Shown here in pieces: positions 1 through 8,633 of a stretch of DNA of 39,054 bases. How positions within the stretch are numbered: the stretch's first letter is position 1; each line of letters begins with the position of its first letter. The stretch is from Candidatus Brocadia sp. (GTDB taxonomy: Bacteria > Planctomycetota > Brocadiia > Brocadiales > Brocadiaceae). The stretch is from contig SOEU01000026.1 in NCBI GenBank assembly GCA_021646415.1, positions 1 through 39,054 of the forward strand, written 5' to 3'. Under the pieces are notes generated by a model. It worked only from the letters and a program-made list of their open reading frames with translations. It searched no databases and had not been told where the DNA came from. The position numbers and the translations under genes were made by a program.

Positions 1-159
1 TCGTTGTGGGCAAAATCGTTTGCTTGCCATTATTCCTTTGAATTCAAATAGTTATACTTATTGTGGCAGTTCATAAAACGTCACGTATTTAGTATTTTTT
101 AGTTCCCGTGATAATCCCTGTTAAATAGAAATTTCAAATGCGGTTTCCTCTTTAGAAAG

Positions 160-235
160 CGGGGGCTTCGTCGTAATGGTTCGACGAAGCTCACCATGCA
201 CTGCACCCTGAGACTGTCGAAGGGTCAGTCGAACG
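160..235. repeat. REP-like repeat with gttcgacgaagctc / gactgtcgaagggtcag blocks
   Basis: Two related segments, one reading cttcgtcg...ttcgacgaag and one reading gactgtcgaagggtcagtcg, give nested inverted repeats. Sequences of this kind (cttcgacag...ctgtcgaag) recur between genes in many bacterial genomes. I infer a dispersed repeat; only one copy is visible in this window. Confidence 0.45.
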
Positions 236-238
236 ATT

Positions 239-274
239 AAGGGGGTATGTGAAAATATCTTTAATACCCCCCTT
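239..274. repeat. Inverted repeat aagggggtat / atacccccctt
   Basis: The arms aagggggtat (239-248) and atacccccctt (264-274) are complementary apart from one extra C and enclose an A/T-rich loop of about 15 nt. It could be a dispersed repeat. It has no T-tract in a position that would make it a clear terminator. Confidence 0.45.
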
Positions 275-354
275 CGGCTCCTCTAGTTTAGAGGGAAAAT
301 AAAAGTTGCTGCTATAGGTAGCCTCATTAAATGTTAAGGAAATTCAAACAAAAG

Positions 355-396
355 CTCCTCCCCCTGTCCCCCGCTGGCGGGGGTGAAGGGGGTGGC
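355..396. repeat. GC-rich palindrome (ccccctgtcccccgc / gcgggggtgaaggggg)
   Basis: An imperfect GC-rich palindrome centred on ccgctggcgg, unlike the A/T-rich surroundings. It resembles dispersed intergenic palindromes seen in many genomes. It produces a spurious HPLHPRQRGTGGGAF-type peptide on the minus strand. Confidence 0.45.
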
Positions 397-610
397 CTAC
401 AATCGATGACTCCCGATTCGTTTCGATAAGAGGACTCACCGAAACATCCAACAATATCAAGTAATTCAAAGGATTATCCATCTGATAATAGTTGATTTCC
501 CCGGAAAAAAGTATCAAACTGTAAGCCAATCATGAGAGGGAAAATTTCTTAGCCCTTTGCGGTAAAGGGTATGAATGAGGGGTGTTTTCCCAACAAACAT
601 ACCATCGATA

Positions 611-3600
611 CTACTTCCTTGCTACCGGTATAATAGTTAGTAGCTCTCGTTTCCCATGCCTGAGCACAACCACCTCGACTGGTTTACCGACCCCCGCCGC
701 ATCCATCATGTAATTATAATCGTAAATATTTGTAATCTTCTTTCCTGCAATTTCAACAATGGTATCACCATCTTTCATCCCGGCTTTATCCGCTGGCCCA
801 TCCAGCTTAACAGTATTGATTTTAATACCTTCAATGTTTTCACTGGTAAAATCGGGAACGGTACCCCAATAAGTCCTGCGAGAAACCTTTTCTTTCCTCG
901 CTTCACCTGACTGCGCAACCTTTACGTAATCGGGGCGCTCTGCATGGTTGATTAAATCGATAACAATTGCCCGTGCAAATTCTGCGATCCTCACCATACC
1001 ATCATAATTAAGGGTGCCCGGATCATCCGTGGGTCGATTATAATCCTCGTGGACACCGGTAAAGAAGTGAATTATGGGAACCTCTTTTGAATAAAATGCC
1101 GTGGCATCTGTTGGCAGATAAGGATCGCGGTGAAGCTTTACATTAAACCCGGCAGTTACATTACATTTTTCAATGAGCCGGGCCCAGGTATTGGACGAAC
1201 CAATCCCTTCAACAATTAAATTGTTTTCATTAAGCCGCCCAACCATATCAAAATTAACATAGGCAATAACATTTTTTAATGGAATAGTGGGATAATCAAT
1301 AAAATAGGAAGAGCCGAGGCATCCCAATTCTTCTCCCGACCAGAGGGCAAAAATAAGCCCGCGTTTCAATAGTTGTGGATTCGTTTTCCTCTCTGCCGCC
1401 AGGGCAGCTGCCAGTTCCAGGACAATGGAAACGCCCGATGCGTTATCATCGGCACCGTTATGTACCTGCCCTTCTTCACCTTTCTGTGCCAGCGAATCGA
1501 TTCCCCCATAACCGATGTGATCGTAATGAGCGCCAATGATAATATACTCAGCATTTTCCTTGTCATCACCAGGAGGTAAAAGTCCCAGGACATTCCGATC
1601 CTTTTCTTTTATCTGTTCAACCGCTGTAGATATCCTTATCTTCACGTTCGGTAAATCAAAGCCCGCCTCTATCTGAGGGTCTTCAACATCCAGTCCTGTC
1701 TGAATCGTCGCAAGATTCTTACCGGAACCGGCGAAGAGTGCTTCGGCTATTTTACCACTTACAGATGCCGCAATGATTCCGGAGCTGGCCGATTCCTTAT
1801 CACCGGACAGTGGAAATAACTCCCCTCCACTGGGAGTCTTTGGGCCAATAACAACCAATAACGCCTTAGCACCGTGCTCGCGTGCCAGCATTGCTTTATA
1901 ACGCAATCCTGCGTATCGGGTAAGTTCTAAATGTCTCTTCATATCCACCTTTTCGGGCACATGATGAAGAACCAACACAATTTTGTCTTTCACATCAAGT
2001 TTTTCGTATGAATCGTAACGGTTTCCTTCATTTCCAGGGATGGACAACCCATAGCCAGCGAAAACTACCTCTCCCTCCACCTCACCGTTAACCGTAAATG
2101 CCAGCGGGGCGAAATCTTTATTTACCTCGAATTGAATCGTTTCCTTTTCCGTACCTTCTTTCGTAATTTGAAAGTAGTTTTGTCCCGGAATTATTTTTGT
2201 TCCAGCAATAAAAGGGAATTCCTGAAAATAGCTATTGTTATCGCCAATAGCTTTTAACCCGATACCTTTAAAATAGTCAGCAATATAATTGGCTGACAGT
2301 TGCGTACCTTTTGTTCCCGTCAACCGCCCTTCCAATTCATCGGAGGCAAGATATTGCACTTCTGCACGAAGATCAGGAGCAGTAATTTCAGGTGAGAACT
2401 GGTACTCTGTTTTTTGAGGAATTTGATCTGTTTGAGAAGGGCTGTTGAAGGCTTTTTGAGGTAAACTCTCAGGAGTATCGAATGATTGAGCAGGCTGTGA
2501 TGCGGATCTCACGTTTGCTAACTGTAATGCCTTCAAAGCGGCTTCGTGGTCCCAATCTGCCAGAAATAGCTGAGAATCACCGTTCGCTGTCCTGCTGGAA
2601 GTCCACGCAAGACGTTTGCCGTCAGGTGAAAAAACAGGTAACCCATCGAACTTATCATGAAAAGTCACCCGTACCGGTTCCTTTTCACCAAGGGCATCCA
2701 CGATAAACAACTCACAATTGGTAAATCCAAATTTATTGGAATGAAAGATGACATAATCACCGGAAGGATGGAAATAAGGAGCCCATGACATTGATTTGAA
2801 GTCAGTCAACCTTCGTACATCAGAACCATCGAGCAGCATGGTATATACATCGGCCAGCATGCCGTTCTCATTGAAATGCCGCCAGATGATCCTTTTTCCA
2901 TCATGACTGAAAAAAGGACCGCCGTCATAACCAGGCCAGTTGGTTAATCGTTTTTGCTCAGAACCGTCGGCATTCATTATATAGATTTCACCAAAATAGG
3001 CAGGGCTGGTTTCCATGCGTTTCTGATCCTCGGATGAGAGCTTTTCAACCGGATAGGCATCTCTCAGAGAACAAAAAACAATTTTGCTTCCATCAGGGGA
3101 ATAGGCACCTTCCGCATCATAGCCAGGGGTATCTGTTAAACGTTTTAATTCGCTTCCATCTCGTTTGGCCGAAAAAATGTCGTAATTTGAGTCATAATCC
3201 CACGTAAAACGGCGTTTTTTCCCCGAGGCACGGAATTCAAATTCTGCCTTTTGTTTTATCTTTGCATCGGGGTCAAGATGGGTTGAGGCAAAGAGCACTT
3301 CGTCAGAATCAGATCGGAAAAATGAGCAAGTTGTTTTGCCCATTCCCGGAGAAACCCGATGGGTTTCTCCCGTCTCAAGACTCATTATATAAATCTGGTA
3401 AAAAGGATTTTCGGGGTCACGTTCGCTTTGAAATATCAAATATTTTCCATCCTGAGAAAAATATCCCTCACCCGCGCTTTTCCCCTGGAGGGTCAGCTGC
3501 CGGATATTTGCTAAAAATTGCTCTTCCCCTTTTTCACTCCCGCTGCTATTTATTACACTCCAATGGAAGCACATTGCGGTTAACAACACGGTAAAAGTAA

Positions 3601-3622
3601 TAATTGAAATGAATTGTTTCAT
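611..3622 (-). CDS. Secreted PD40 beta-propeller / M28 zinc aminopeptidase / PDZ protein
   Basis: A 1003-residue exported protein with an N-terminal signal peptide (about residues 1-28). Residues about 40-370 are TolB/PD40-type propeller repeats (YSPDGSKIVF, FSPDGKRLAW and similar). A peptidase-associated insert and an M28 metallopeptidase domain follow, with zinc and catalytic residues visible: His699 (GAHYDH), Asp724 (GADDNASG), Glu764/Glu765 (SGEELG), Asp792 (NFDMVGR) and His858 (GVHEDYNRPTDD). A PDZ domain fills about 915-1000. The family hydrolyses N-terminal residues from peptides, here in an extracytoplasmic compartment. The ATG at 3622 is preceded by a purine-rich gggaggggg ribosome site. 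The TolB-M28-PDZ arrangement is known in secreted peptidases; the substrate is not predictable. The gene stands alone. Confidence 0.93.
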   Translation of the reverse strand: MKQFISIITFTVLLTAMCFHWSVINSSGSEKGEEQFLANIRQLTLQGKSAGEGYFSQDGKYLIFQSERDPENPFYQIYIMSLETGETHRVSPGMGKTTCSFFRSDSDEVLFASTHLDPDAKIKQKAEFEFRASGKKRRFTWDYDSNYDIFSAKRDGSELKRLTDTPGYDAEGAYSPDGSKIVFCSLRDAYPVEKLSSEDQKRMETSPAYFGEIYIMNADGSEQKRLTNWPGYDGGPFFSHDGKRIIWRHFNENGMLADVYTMLLDGSDVRRLTDFKSMSWAPYFHPSGDYVIFHSNKFGFTNCELFIVDALGEKEPVRVTFHDKFDGLPVFSPDGKRLAWTSSRTANGDSQLFLADWDHEAALKALQLANVRSASQPAQSFDTPESLPQKAFNSPSQTDQIPQKTEYQFSPEITAPDLRAEVQYLASDELEGRLTGTKGTQLSANYIADYFKGIGLKAIGDNNSYFQEFPFIAGTKIIPGQNYFQITKEGTEKETIQFEVNKDFAPLAFTVNGEVEGEVVFAGYGLSIPGNEGNRYDSYEKLDVKDKIVLVLHHVPEKVDMKRHLELTRYAGLRYKAMLAREHGAKALLVVIGPKTPSGGELFPLSGDKESASSGIIAASVSGKIAEALFAGSGKNLATIQTGLDVEDPQIEAGFDLPNVKIRISTAVEQIKEKDRNVLGLLPPGDDKENAEYIIIGAHYDHIGYGGIDSLAQKGEEGQVHNGADDNASGVSIVLELAAALAAERKTNPQLLKRGLIFALWSGEELGCLGSSYFIDYPTIPLKNVIAYVNFDMVGRLNENNLIVEGIGSSNTWARLIEKCNVTAGFNVKLHRDPYLPTDATAFYSKEVPIIHFFTGVHEDYNRPTDDPGTLNYDGMVRIAEFARAIVIDLINHAERPDYVKVAQSGEARKEKVSRRTYWGTVPDFTSENIEGIKINTVKLDGPADKAGMKDGDTIVEIAGKKITNIYDYNYMMDAAGVGKPVEVVVLRHGKRELLTIIPVARK

Positions 3623-4138
3623 TGAAAAATCCCCCCTCCCTACTTGCTGTATATTTATAGTAAGCGCTAAAAGTTAAGTTGTCATTTGAAAGAATTTCCC
3701 CTGGTAAAACCGAAAATTATCGTACATACATAAACAAGATCATAATAGATAAAGTATTTATCTGTCAATGCACTGTTTATATTATCAGATTTGTCACTTA
3801 CCTGCTTAATCAAATTTATTTAAAATATTTTGGTGAGGAAATGAAGATAAAAAAGATGATATTTGTCTGGCTGTGTTTATCGTATTTCCAATCCGGGTTA
3901 TTGCTTGAGACGTGGTTGTTACCGGGAATAGATTCAGGTATAACAATGATGCCTCTGTGCAATTTTCAATCTGTGATAGCAAGGAATGTCACAAAAATAG
4001 GGATAAAGGATATGTGGGCAGTGGTGCGTTCCATATCGAGGGTTAAATTTCGAGTCGGTAAAGAACATACATTCGTCAAGGTCCATTTATTGATAACTTT
4101 GGATTATATGAATTTTTTACTGGACCAAACAAACTGTC
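3623..4138. other. Region with no intact gene; possible decayed reading frame
   Basis: Between the M28 peptidase start and the end of the EpsI gene no intact gene is convincing. The plus-strand frame at 3679-4230 continues antisense into the EpsI gene and changes protein-like frame part way along. The possible decayed gene is listed separately. Confidence 0.5.
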
Positions 4139-4200
4139 TTATTGGAGAGGTAAACCAGAAAATGTCACTGGATTTCCAAAAATATATCCTGCCTGCTCTG
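3841..4200 (+). pseudogene. Possible decayed exported protein gene with a CX4CH motif
   Basis: A start with a signal-peptide-like run (MKIKKMIFVWLCLSYF) follows ggtgaggaa at 3841. Protein-like sequence then moves to another frame: about 3906-4043 encodes a segment containing ICDSKECHKN and GYVGSGAFHIEG before a stop. The same frame resumes at 4062 with PFIDNFGLYEFFTGPNK and a further stop at about 4198. CDSKECH would be a CX4CH heme site. I read this as a small exported protein broken by a frameshift and in-frame stops. Its 3' part overlaps the EpsI gene antisense, so part of the signal may be coincidence. No family is recognised. Confidence 0.3.
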
Positions 4201-4807
4201 GAGAGATTGCCTGACCAAAATCTGCGATAAACTCTTTTGCCAATCTGAAAGCATCCTCAATACTATCTTCTTTCGTAGGTATATCAAGTCGGATCATGAG
4301 ACCTGCGCTTTTTTTGTCAATCAATGAGAGCCATAACCGTTTTATTTTTTGTCCTGTCCAATCAACAATATTTTTATCAATACAAATCCAATAAATTATT
4401 AAAAATCGGTCAGCATCTTTTTCGGCATAAAGACTATGTGCCTGAAAGCTACGATTTAATACATGAAACTCAGAGTCATTTAATTCTATTACTTTAAAGC
4501 CGGAACCATTAACACATACCTTTGGATTATGAAAATTGCCCGCATCCAGTATAAGCAAAAAAAGATTTTTACCGTCCATATTCACATATTCACGATCCAA
4601 TGCCTGGCTAATAAAATTATATTCTTCATTTTTATTCCATTCTTGTTCTACATCCGATCCTTGCCACCCGCTAATTTCTAATGGTATCTTTAATTCAGAA
4701 AGTATATTCAGGCTTTCATATTTTTTTGTCTTGTGAAAGCCGAAGCAATAAATAATAGCGGATAACAAGATTATGATAGTTATTAATCCCTTTTTATTTG
4801 TATTCAT
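4139..4807 (-). CDS. EpsI-type exosortase-associated protein (DUF3485)
   Basis: A 222-residue protein with one N-terminal membrane segment (about residues 8-24) and the conserved EpsI-like features of a periplasmic domain: ISGWQGSD, an internal LLILDAGNFHNPKVCVNGSG segment (the family's H-x-P-x-x-C region), and DRFLIIYWICIDK. EpsI partners work with exosortases that cut and transfer proteins carrying C-terminal sorting signals such as PEP-CTERM. The start codon overlaps the exosortase stop by 4 nt (ATGA), so translation is probably coupled. The last 15 or so residues lie opposite a possible decayed gene and may not be original. No sorting-signal protein is visible in the window. Confidence 0.85.
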   Translation of the reverse strand: MNTNKKGLITIIILLSAIIYCFGFHKTKKYESLNILSELKIPLEISGWQGSDVEQEWNKNEEYNFISQALDREYVNMDGKNLFLLILDAGNFHNPKVCVNGSGFKVIELNDSEFHVLNRSFQAHSLYAEKDADRFLIIYWICIDKNIVDWTGQKIKRLWLSLIDKKSAGLMIRLDIPTKEDSIEDAFRLAKEFIADFGQAISPEQAGYIFGNPVTFSGLPLQ

Positions 4808-5625
4808 CTTATTATCTTGTATCTTTCAAGCGAATATTCCAATCCAATTAATCCTAAAATGATAAACACAAATATTACAATCCCGCTAAAATTATGGAAA
4901 AATCCTTGACCAGCTTCTTCACCAAAATGATATGTAATAAGGCATAATGTTATAATACGAATAAGATTACCTGCCATCGCAAGGGGAACTATGGAAGAAA
5001 CAAGCATGCTTTTCCTGTATAAACTACCCTTACTTATGTATACATAAACCAAAGATAGGGAAAACATGGTCACAATAGAGCGAAACCCACTGCATGGTTG
5101 TCCCATAAACAACTCGCTCTCGCCAATGGATAATAAAAGACCTTCCCTTGCGATCGGGTAATGAAAAAGCTTCAGGATCGTTTCTGTTACTATGGTAAGA
5201 CCATATCGCACAGGCAGGGTAATGTTATCCACGATTCCGACGGGAATAGGGACTAAAAGTATTAGATAAAAAAGAGGAAAGGATACTATCTTTGTTATAT
5301 TTAATCCATAAAGATACCTTATCAGCCCGTATAAAACGGGAAGTAAAGAAAGTGTAGTAACAAATAAATAGTCCTGCCGCCAACCAAAGATAAACATAGA
5401 AATTCCTAAAAGAAGGATAGAAAGGCCAAAGAAGTTATTGCTTGGTCTAATCTTTTGAATGGACTCTCTTAAGAGTGTACGTTTACGCCACACAAGCCAA
5501 AAGAACACAGGCAGAATAAAATAGGCGTGCGTATAATCAGAAATCTTCCAACGTGAACGATAAAGGACTGAAAAAACCGGGGTATAAAGCAATGCAATTA
5601 ATATCCAAATTATATAATGAATCAT
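4804..5625 (-). CDS. Exosortase (EpsH/Xrt family membrane cysteine transpeptidase)
   Basis: A 273-residue polytopic membrane protein with about eight hydrophobic segments. The exosortase catalytic residues are present: Cys178 in GQPCSGFRS, Arg223 in AGNLIRI and His244 in GFFHNFSG. Exosortases cleave and transfer proteins bearing C-terminal sorting signals, often linked to exopolysaccharide secretion. The EpsI-like partner overlaps its 3' end, as is common for two-gene exosortase units. The start at 5625 has no strong ribosome site. The exosortase subtype (XrtA, XrtB and so on) cannot be named without a model search. Confidence 0.92.
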   Translation of the reverse strand: MIHYIIWILIALLYTPVFSVLYRSRWKISDYTHAYFILPVFFWLVWRKRTLLRESIQKIRPSNNFFGLSILLLGISMFIFGWRQDYLFVTTLSLLPVLYGLIRYLYGLNITKIVSFPLFYLILLVPIPVGIVDNITLPVRYGLTIVTETILKLFHYPIAREGLLLSIGESELFMGQPCSGFRSIVTMFSLSLVYVYISKGSLYRKSMLVSSIVPLAMAGNLIRIITLCLITYHFGEEAGQGFFHNFSGIVIFVFIILGLIGLEYSLERYKIIR

Positions 5626-6198
5626 AATGTGGCACTATATCTAACAAAGAATGTATAATTAATTGTTCTATTCAAAATTATAAAAATTGAACATTTAGAA
5701 GGCAAGTTGTTTATGGATTATTAATCTGTAAACTATATCTATTATCGGTACAGGTATTGAAATTTTAATGCAGAAAATGGTAAGTATTTAATAAAAATTG
5801 TGGAATATTGATGATGACTAACGAGGAGCCGGAGATCGTAAAAACATTTGGAACCACAGATTTCAGAGATTATTTGTATTTATTGACTGTGTCAAAAATG
5901 ATACGCCAGGGCATACGGGTGAGAGAAATAGCAACTGATTCTATAACTTCAACCATACACGCCAAACCCTTTGGAGGAATGATGCTGGAAAGCAGTCTCC
6001 GCCAACGTGCTGAGTCGTGAGGAATCCGTGGTCAATTATCAACCACTGGTGAATTATTGACGCAGAGAAATGGCTGTATGAACGCCCTGGTCGTTAGGCA
6101 TTCATATCACCATCGATGATTTCGGACAGGTTTTTTCCTAATGATGCATTAAAAGGTTTCCCATTAACAAGCTCATCGGAAACTTATGGTCTCCTCCT
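5626..6198. other. A/T-rich intergenic region with an EAL-domain remnant
   Basis: The first half (5626-5800) is A/T rich and probably carries the promoter of the exosortase pair, but no clear -35/-10 pair stands out. The second half holds short broken frames, of which 5958-6187 is recognisable as an EAL-domain remnant. Confidence 0.55.
5958..6187 (+). pseudogene. Decayed GGDEF-EAL / c-di-GMP phosphodiesterase fragment
   Basis: Short peptides in shifting frames match the EAL domain in order. First comes the linker GGMMLESSLR. After a frameshift comes LSREESVVNYQPLV, matching the usual EREEFVVHYQPLV. Next is GIHITIDDFG at about 6098-6127, matching GI.I.IDDFGTG, and after another frameshift LKGFPLT, matching LKRFPI.. 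. About 100 residues normally separate YQPLV from DDFGTG, but here only about 50 nt do, so there is an internal deletion plus several frameshifts. The intact enzyme would degrade cyclic di-GMP; this copy cannot. Confidence 0.7.
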
Positions 6199-7629
6199 TC
6201 ACAAGTGTATTTCAGTTGATATTTCAGCCATGTCGATTACCGGAAGTTTTATAGACTTTTCTCCCAAAAGTGCATCCACAACATCCTGGGGTGCGCTTCG
6301 GTAATGTAACACGGCCTTTATCTTTAATGGAGATTTGACGTCATTGGGAAGCAAGCAAATAAAATGCTCTTCCTTTTTACCTTTTGGGGGAATCCGGTTG
6401 TCGGATATGATATGTGTTGCAGCCCATACGTGAAGTGTCGGTTCTCCCTTTTCATTTCCAAACACGGTATGATAAATAGTAGCATTCGTATCAATATTCC
6501 CTTTTTCGTCCACTTTCCCGCTTTGGTAAATAATCTTATCTTCTGCATCGGTTACCGAAACATTTAACCATACCTGCCGCATCTCGGTAAGTCCGGTGGG
6601 TATATAATGTCCTGCTCCCGTGTTTTTTATATTGATCTGGAATTTTAGCAAATCACCTTTTTTGGGGGCAGGATTCACAGATACTTCCAAAATTGCAGCG
6701 TTCTTCAATCTCTCAACCGCCATTTGTGGCTGCAACTCCGAGCCGGGAGGCAGGGATACAGAGGTGACACTTCCTCCAACAAAATAGTGAGTCCAAATAT
6801 GGGGACGTTTTTTACCTCCCATAATTTCGGGTGATGCAAAACCAGGGTTATCCGGTCTGTCTGTGCTACCGGTACAGGGAAAACCCGGTCGTTGCCTCAT
6901 GTGGCAATCCTGGCAATGTACCGTTGTTTTGGGATCACCTGTATTATACGGACCTTGCCGCCATTCAGTGTAAGTTTGTTCGATGGGAAGATTGTTTCCC
7001 GCGTGAGACACATCATGGCAACCCCCGCAAAACTCCGAGCGTGTGTGTAACTCAGAATACTGATTTTTGTGGATGGTATCAGGAGAATCGTTGAATGGCC
7101 CGTATTTCGTACCACCTTCCATGGCAGCGGCATTGCCTGGACTTAATATGTATGGCGCATTTCCAATGCCAGTGGTTGCCCTAACGGAATGGCAAAAATC
7201 GCAGATAACACCTCCCTTTTCATCATCGAGAGGAAGGCTGGCTTCTGCTCCGCTGTGGCCAATGGGAAAGTGACAGCGGACACAAGATTCTATGTTACGC
7301 TTTTCAGATTCTCCTTCTGCCGTTTTTTTCCCTAAGTTATAAAGGGCTTGAAAGAGTGGATTTCTCCAAGCATTCGCATGGGTTGAACCACTCCACATTT
7401 TGAAGATTTCAGGATGACAGGCGCCACAAGAGATAGGACTGAAGAATTGACTTATCCTTACGTCTCCCGGAACTGTAATAGGCAGGTCGACGACATTTTC
7501 CGGTCTCTGCCCCGGAGGAAGCTTCCATGTGGGAGACCATTCCCTGGGATCACTTGCATAGGACACGTTCAAAGAAAAAAGAAATAAACTAAATATGAAA
7601 CACCATACAAACTTGAAATATAAACGCAT
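6199..7629 (-). CDS. Exported pentaheme c-type cytochrome
   Basis: A 476-residue protein with a signal peptide (about residues 1-25) and five CxxCH heme-attachment sites: CGACH (68-72), CVRCH (116-120), CDFCH (143-147), CGGCH (201-205) and CQDCH (239-243). All lie in the N-terminal half. The C-terminal half (about 300-476) has no hemes and looks like a beta-rich domain. The heme region resembles the cytochrome c554-like multiheme superfamily. The preferred start is ATG 7629, with aagaaagga 9 nt upstream and the signal peptide following directly; an upstream TTG at 7656 would add nine residues. Role: extracytoplasmic electron transfer, partner unknown. A hairpin-rich leader precedes it. Confidence 0.88.
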   Translation of the reverse strand: MRLYFKFVWCFIFSLFLFSLNVSYASDPREWSPTWKLPPGQRPENVVDLPITVPGDVRISQFFSPISCGACHPEIFKMWSGSTHANAWRNPLFQALYNLGKKTAEGESEKRNIESCVRCHFPIGHSGAEASLPLDDEKGGVICDFCHSVRATTGIGNAPYILSPGNAAAMEGGTKYGPFNDSPDTIHKNQYSELHTRSEFCGGCHDVSHAGNNLPIEQTYTEWRQGPYNTGDPKTTVHCQDCHMRQRPGFPCTGSTDRPDNPGFASPEIMGGKKRPHIWTHYFVGGSVTSVSLPPGSELQPQMAVERLKNAAILEVSVNPAPKKGDLLKFQINIKNTGAGHYIPTGLTEMRQVWLNVSVTDAEDKIIYQSGKVDEKGNIDTNATIYHTVFGNEKGEPTLHVWAATHIISDNRIPPKGKKEEHFICLLPNDVKSPLKIKAVLHYRSAPQDVVDALLGEKSIKLPVIDMAEISTEIHL

Positions 7630-7671
7630 AGTGAGGCATCCTTTCTTCACTGACAATAATGAGCCTACCGC

Positions 7672-7762
7672 GGACCAAAAGTCCCTGATTTCCGGCCTGC
7701 TGCGATAATCTGACTTTTGACCAGATTATACAAAACCACTTCCTGACTACCAGCAAAAGCTG
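7672..7762 (-). promoter_or_regulatory. Hairpin-rich 5' leader of the pentaheme cytochrome gene
   Basis: Three short inverted repeats lie in the 140 nt upstream of the cytochrome start. They are ggac/gtcc at 7672-7684, an 8-bp perfect stem ataatctg/cagattat at 7705-7729, and cagc/gctg at 7751-7762. Each encloses a caaaag-like or cttttg-like loop. This suggests a structured leader RNA. It matches no riboswitch consensus that I can recognise. Confidence 0.35.
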
Positions 7763-7855
7763 CTATTACCCCCGGTAACCATCTTTCCTGTTTTTATAGC
7801 CAATTTTACAAAAAATCTAAAAACTCATTATACAAAAAATTCATTTTTTTCAAAT

Positions 7856-7895
7856 AAAAAAAGAGGATAGATTTTTTTGGTCTATCCTCTTTTTT
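7856..7895 (-). terminator. Rho-independent terminator after the comEA-like gene
   Basis: The arms aaaaaaagaggataga and tctatcctctttttt are complementary around a T-rich loop. Read on the minus strand the stem is followed by a T-run. It lies 30 nt past the comEA-like stop codon. Its symmetry means it could also stop plus-strand transcripts. Confidence 0.85.
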
Positions 7896-7924
7896 AAAAT
7901 GAGTTCGTTACAGTATTTATTCTT

Positions 7925-8296
7925 TTAGGGGTTATTTCTTTCCTTTTCTTGCTTTTGCCCTTTTTCGCCCTTTACCATCTTTGTTGACTTTATTGTGTTA
8001 TCTCCCTCTACTGCAACAAAATTTTTGACCTTCTCAAATTTTTTATCGCCTACGCCACCTACCTTTTTAATGTCATCAATCGCTTTGAAATTACCATTAT
8101 TTGTCCTGTAGTTTACAATTTCCGTAGCCAGCTTGGGTCCAATACCAGGCAATAATGCAATCTGATCTTCGGTAGCTGTATTAATATTTACCTTTCCTTC
8201 TATCACCACAGCAGAAAAGCAAATTCTTGCTTGACAAATAAAACCAATCACAAGCATAAGCACAGCTGTCACAAAAGATTTACGAATTGTGTGCAT
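7925..8296 (-). CDS. ComEA-like helix-hairpin-helix DNA-binding protein, exported
   Basis: A 123-residue protein with a signal peptide or N-terminal anchor (about residues 1-29) and a single ComEA-type helix-hairpin-helix pair, VNINTATEDQIALLPGIG and KLATEIVNYR. A charged Lys/Glu-rich tail follows. The family binds double-stranded DNA non-specifically; exported ComEA takes part in DNA uptake, but many bacteria carry short ComEA-like proteins of unknown role. The start at 8296 is set by a textbook aaggagg site 6 nt upstream; the frame is open for 43 more codons upstream, which I do not accept. No competence genes are adjacent. Confidence 0.88.
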   Translation of the reverse strand: MHTIRKSFVTAVLMLVIGFICQARICFSAVVIEGKVNINTATEDQIALLPGIGPKLATEIVNYRTNNGNFKAIDDIKKVGGVGDKKFEKVKNFVAVEGDNTIKSTKMVKGEKGQKQEKERNNP

Positions 8297-8559
8297 AGCA
8301 ACCTCCTTAAAAAAGATTTTTAAATAAAATCCCGAAGGCCTTTTATCGCAAACATACACGTGTATAGGACTGTAAATGAGCAAAACATAAGCCAATAACT
8401 TAAAAAATCTCCAAAAGATAAACAATTTAACTTAACTATTGAAATCTTCGTCAGTAATGGGATATTGTAATTTTATCAACATGCATAAGGAAAGAGAATG
8501 ACTTGGGCAAGAATAACACAAAAAAGATCACAAGAATGAACAAAATTGGTGATTGCCAT
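8297..8559. other. A/T-rich intergenic region between comEA-like gene and clpP terminator
   Basis: No gene is supported. Short frames here are low-complexity Lys/Phe-rich strings. The region probably contains the promoter of the minus-strand comEA-like gene, but I cannot pick a single -35/-10 pair. Confidence 0.5.
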
Positions 8560-8603
8560 AAAAAACAAAAAGGACACGCATTTGCGTGTCCTTTTTGTTT
8601 TTT
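8560..8603 (-). terminator. Rho-independent terminator after clpP
   Basis: A long perfect stem, aaaaacaaaaaggacacgca pairing with tgcgtgtcctttttgttttt, with a minimal loop. On the minus strand it ends in a T-run about 30 nt beyond the clpP stop. It closes the tig-clpP unit, so clpX is not part of this operon. Confidence 0.92.
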
Positions 8604-8633
8604 CAACTTCCTCTACTACTTTATCATATCGCC

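Larger units (their letters stand above)
1..610. other. Intergenic region with REP-like repeats, no supported gene
   Basis: I find no convincing gene here. A short minus-strand reading frame at 344-529 is explained by a GC-rich palindrome rather than by protein-like sequence. The stretch holds three palindromic or repeat-like blocks, listed separately at 160-235, 239-274 and 355-396. It lies downstream of the M28 peptidase gene, which ends at 611 on the minus strand. Confidence 0.6.

Noticed and set aside
344-529. 61-residue minus-strand reading frame
   Set aside because: Its C-terminal third is the translation of a GC-rich intergenic palindrome and the rest is not protein-like; no ribosome site.
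3679-4230. 183-residue plus-strand reading frame taken as one gene
   Set aside because: The protein-like signal changes frame within it and its 3' end is antisense to the EpsI gene; only a decayed gene is plausible.
5808-6020. 70-residue plus-strand reading frame as an intact gene
   Set aside because: Its last 15 residues are the start of a decayed EAL domain and the rest matches nothing I know; a frameshift follows directly.
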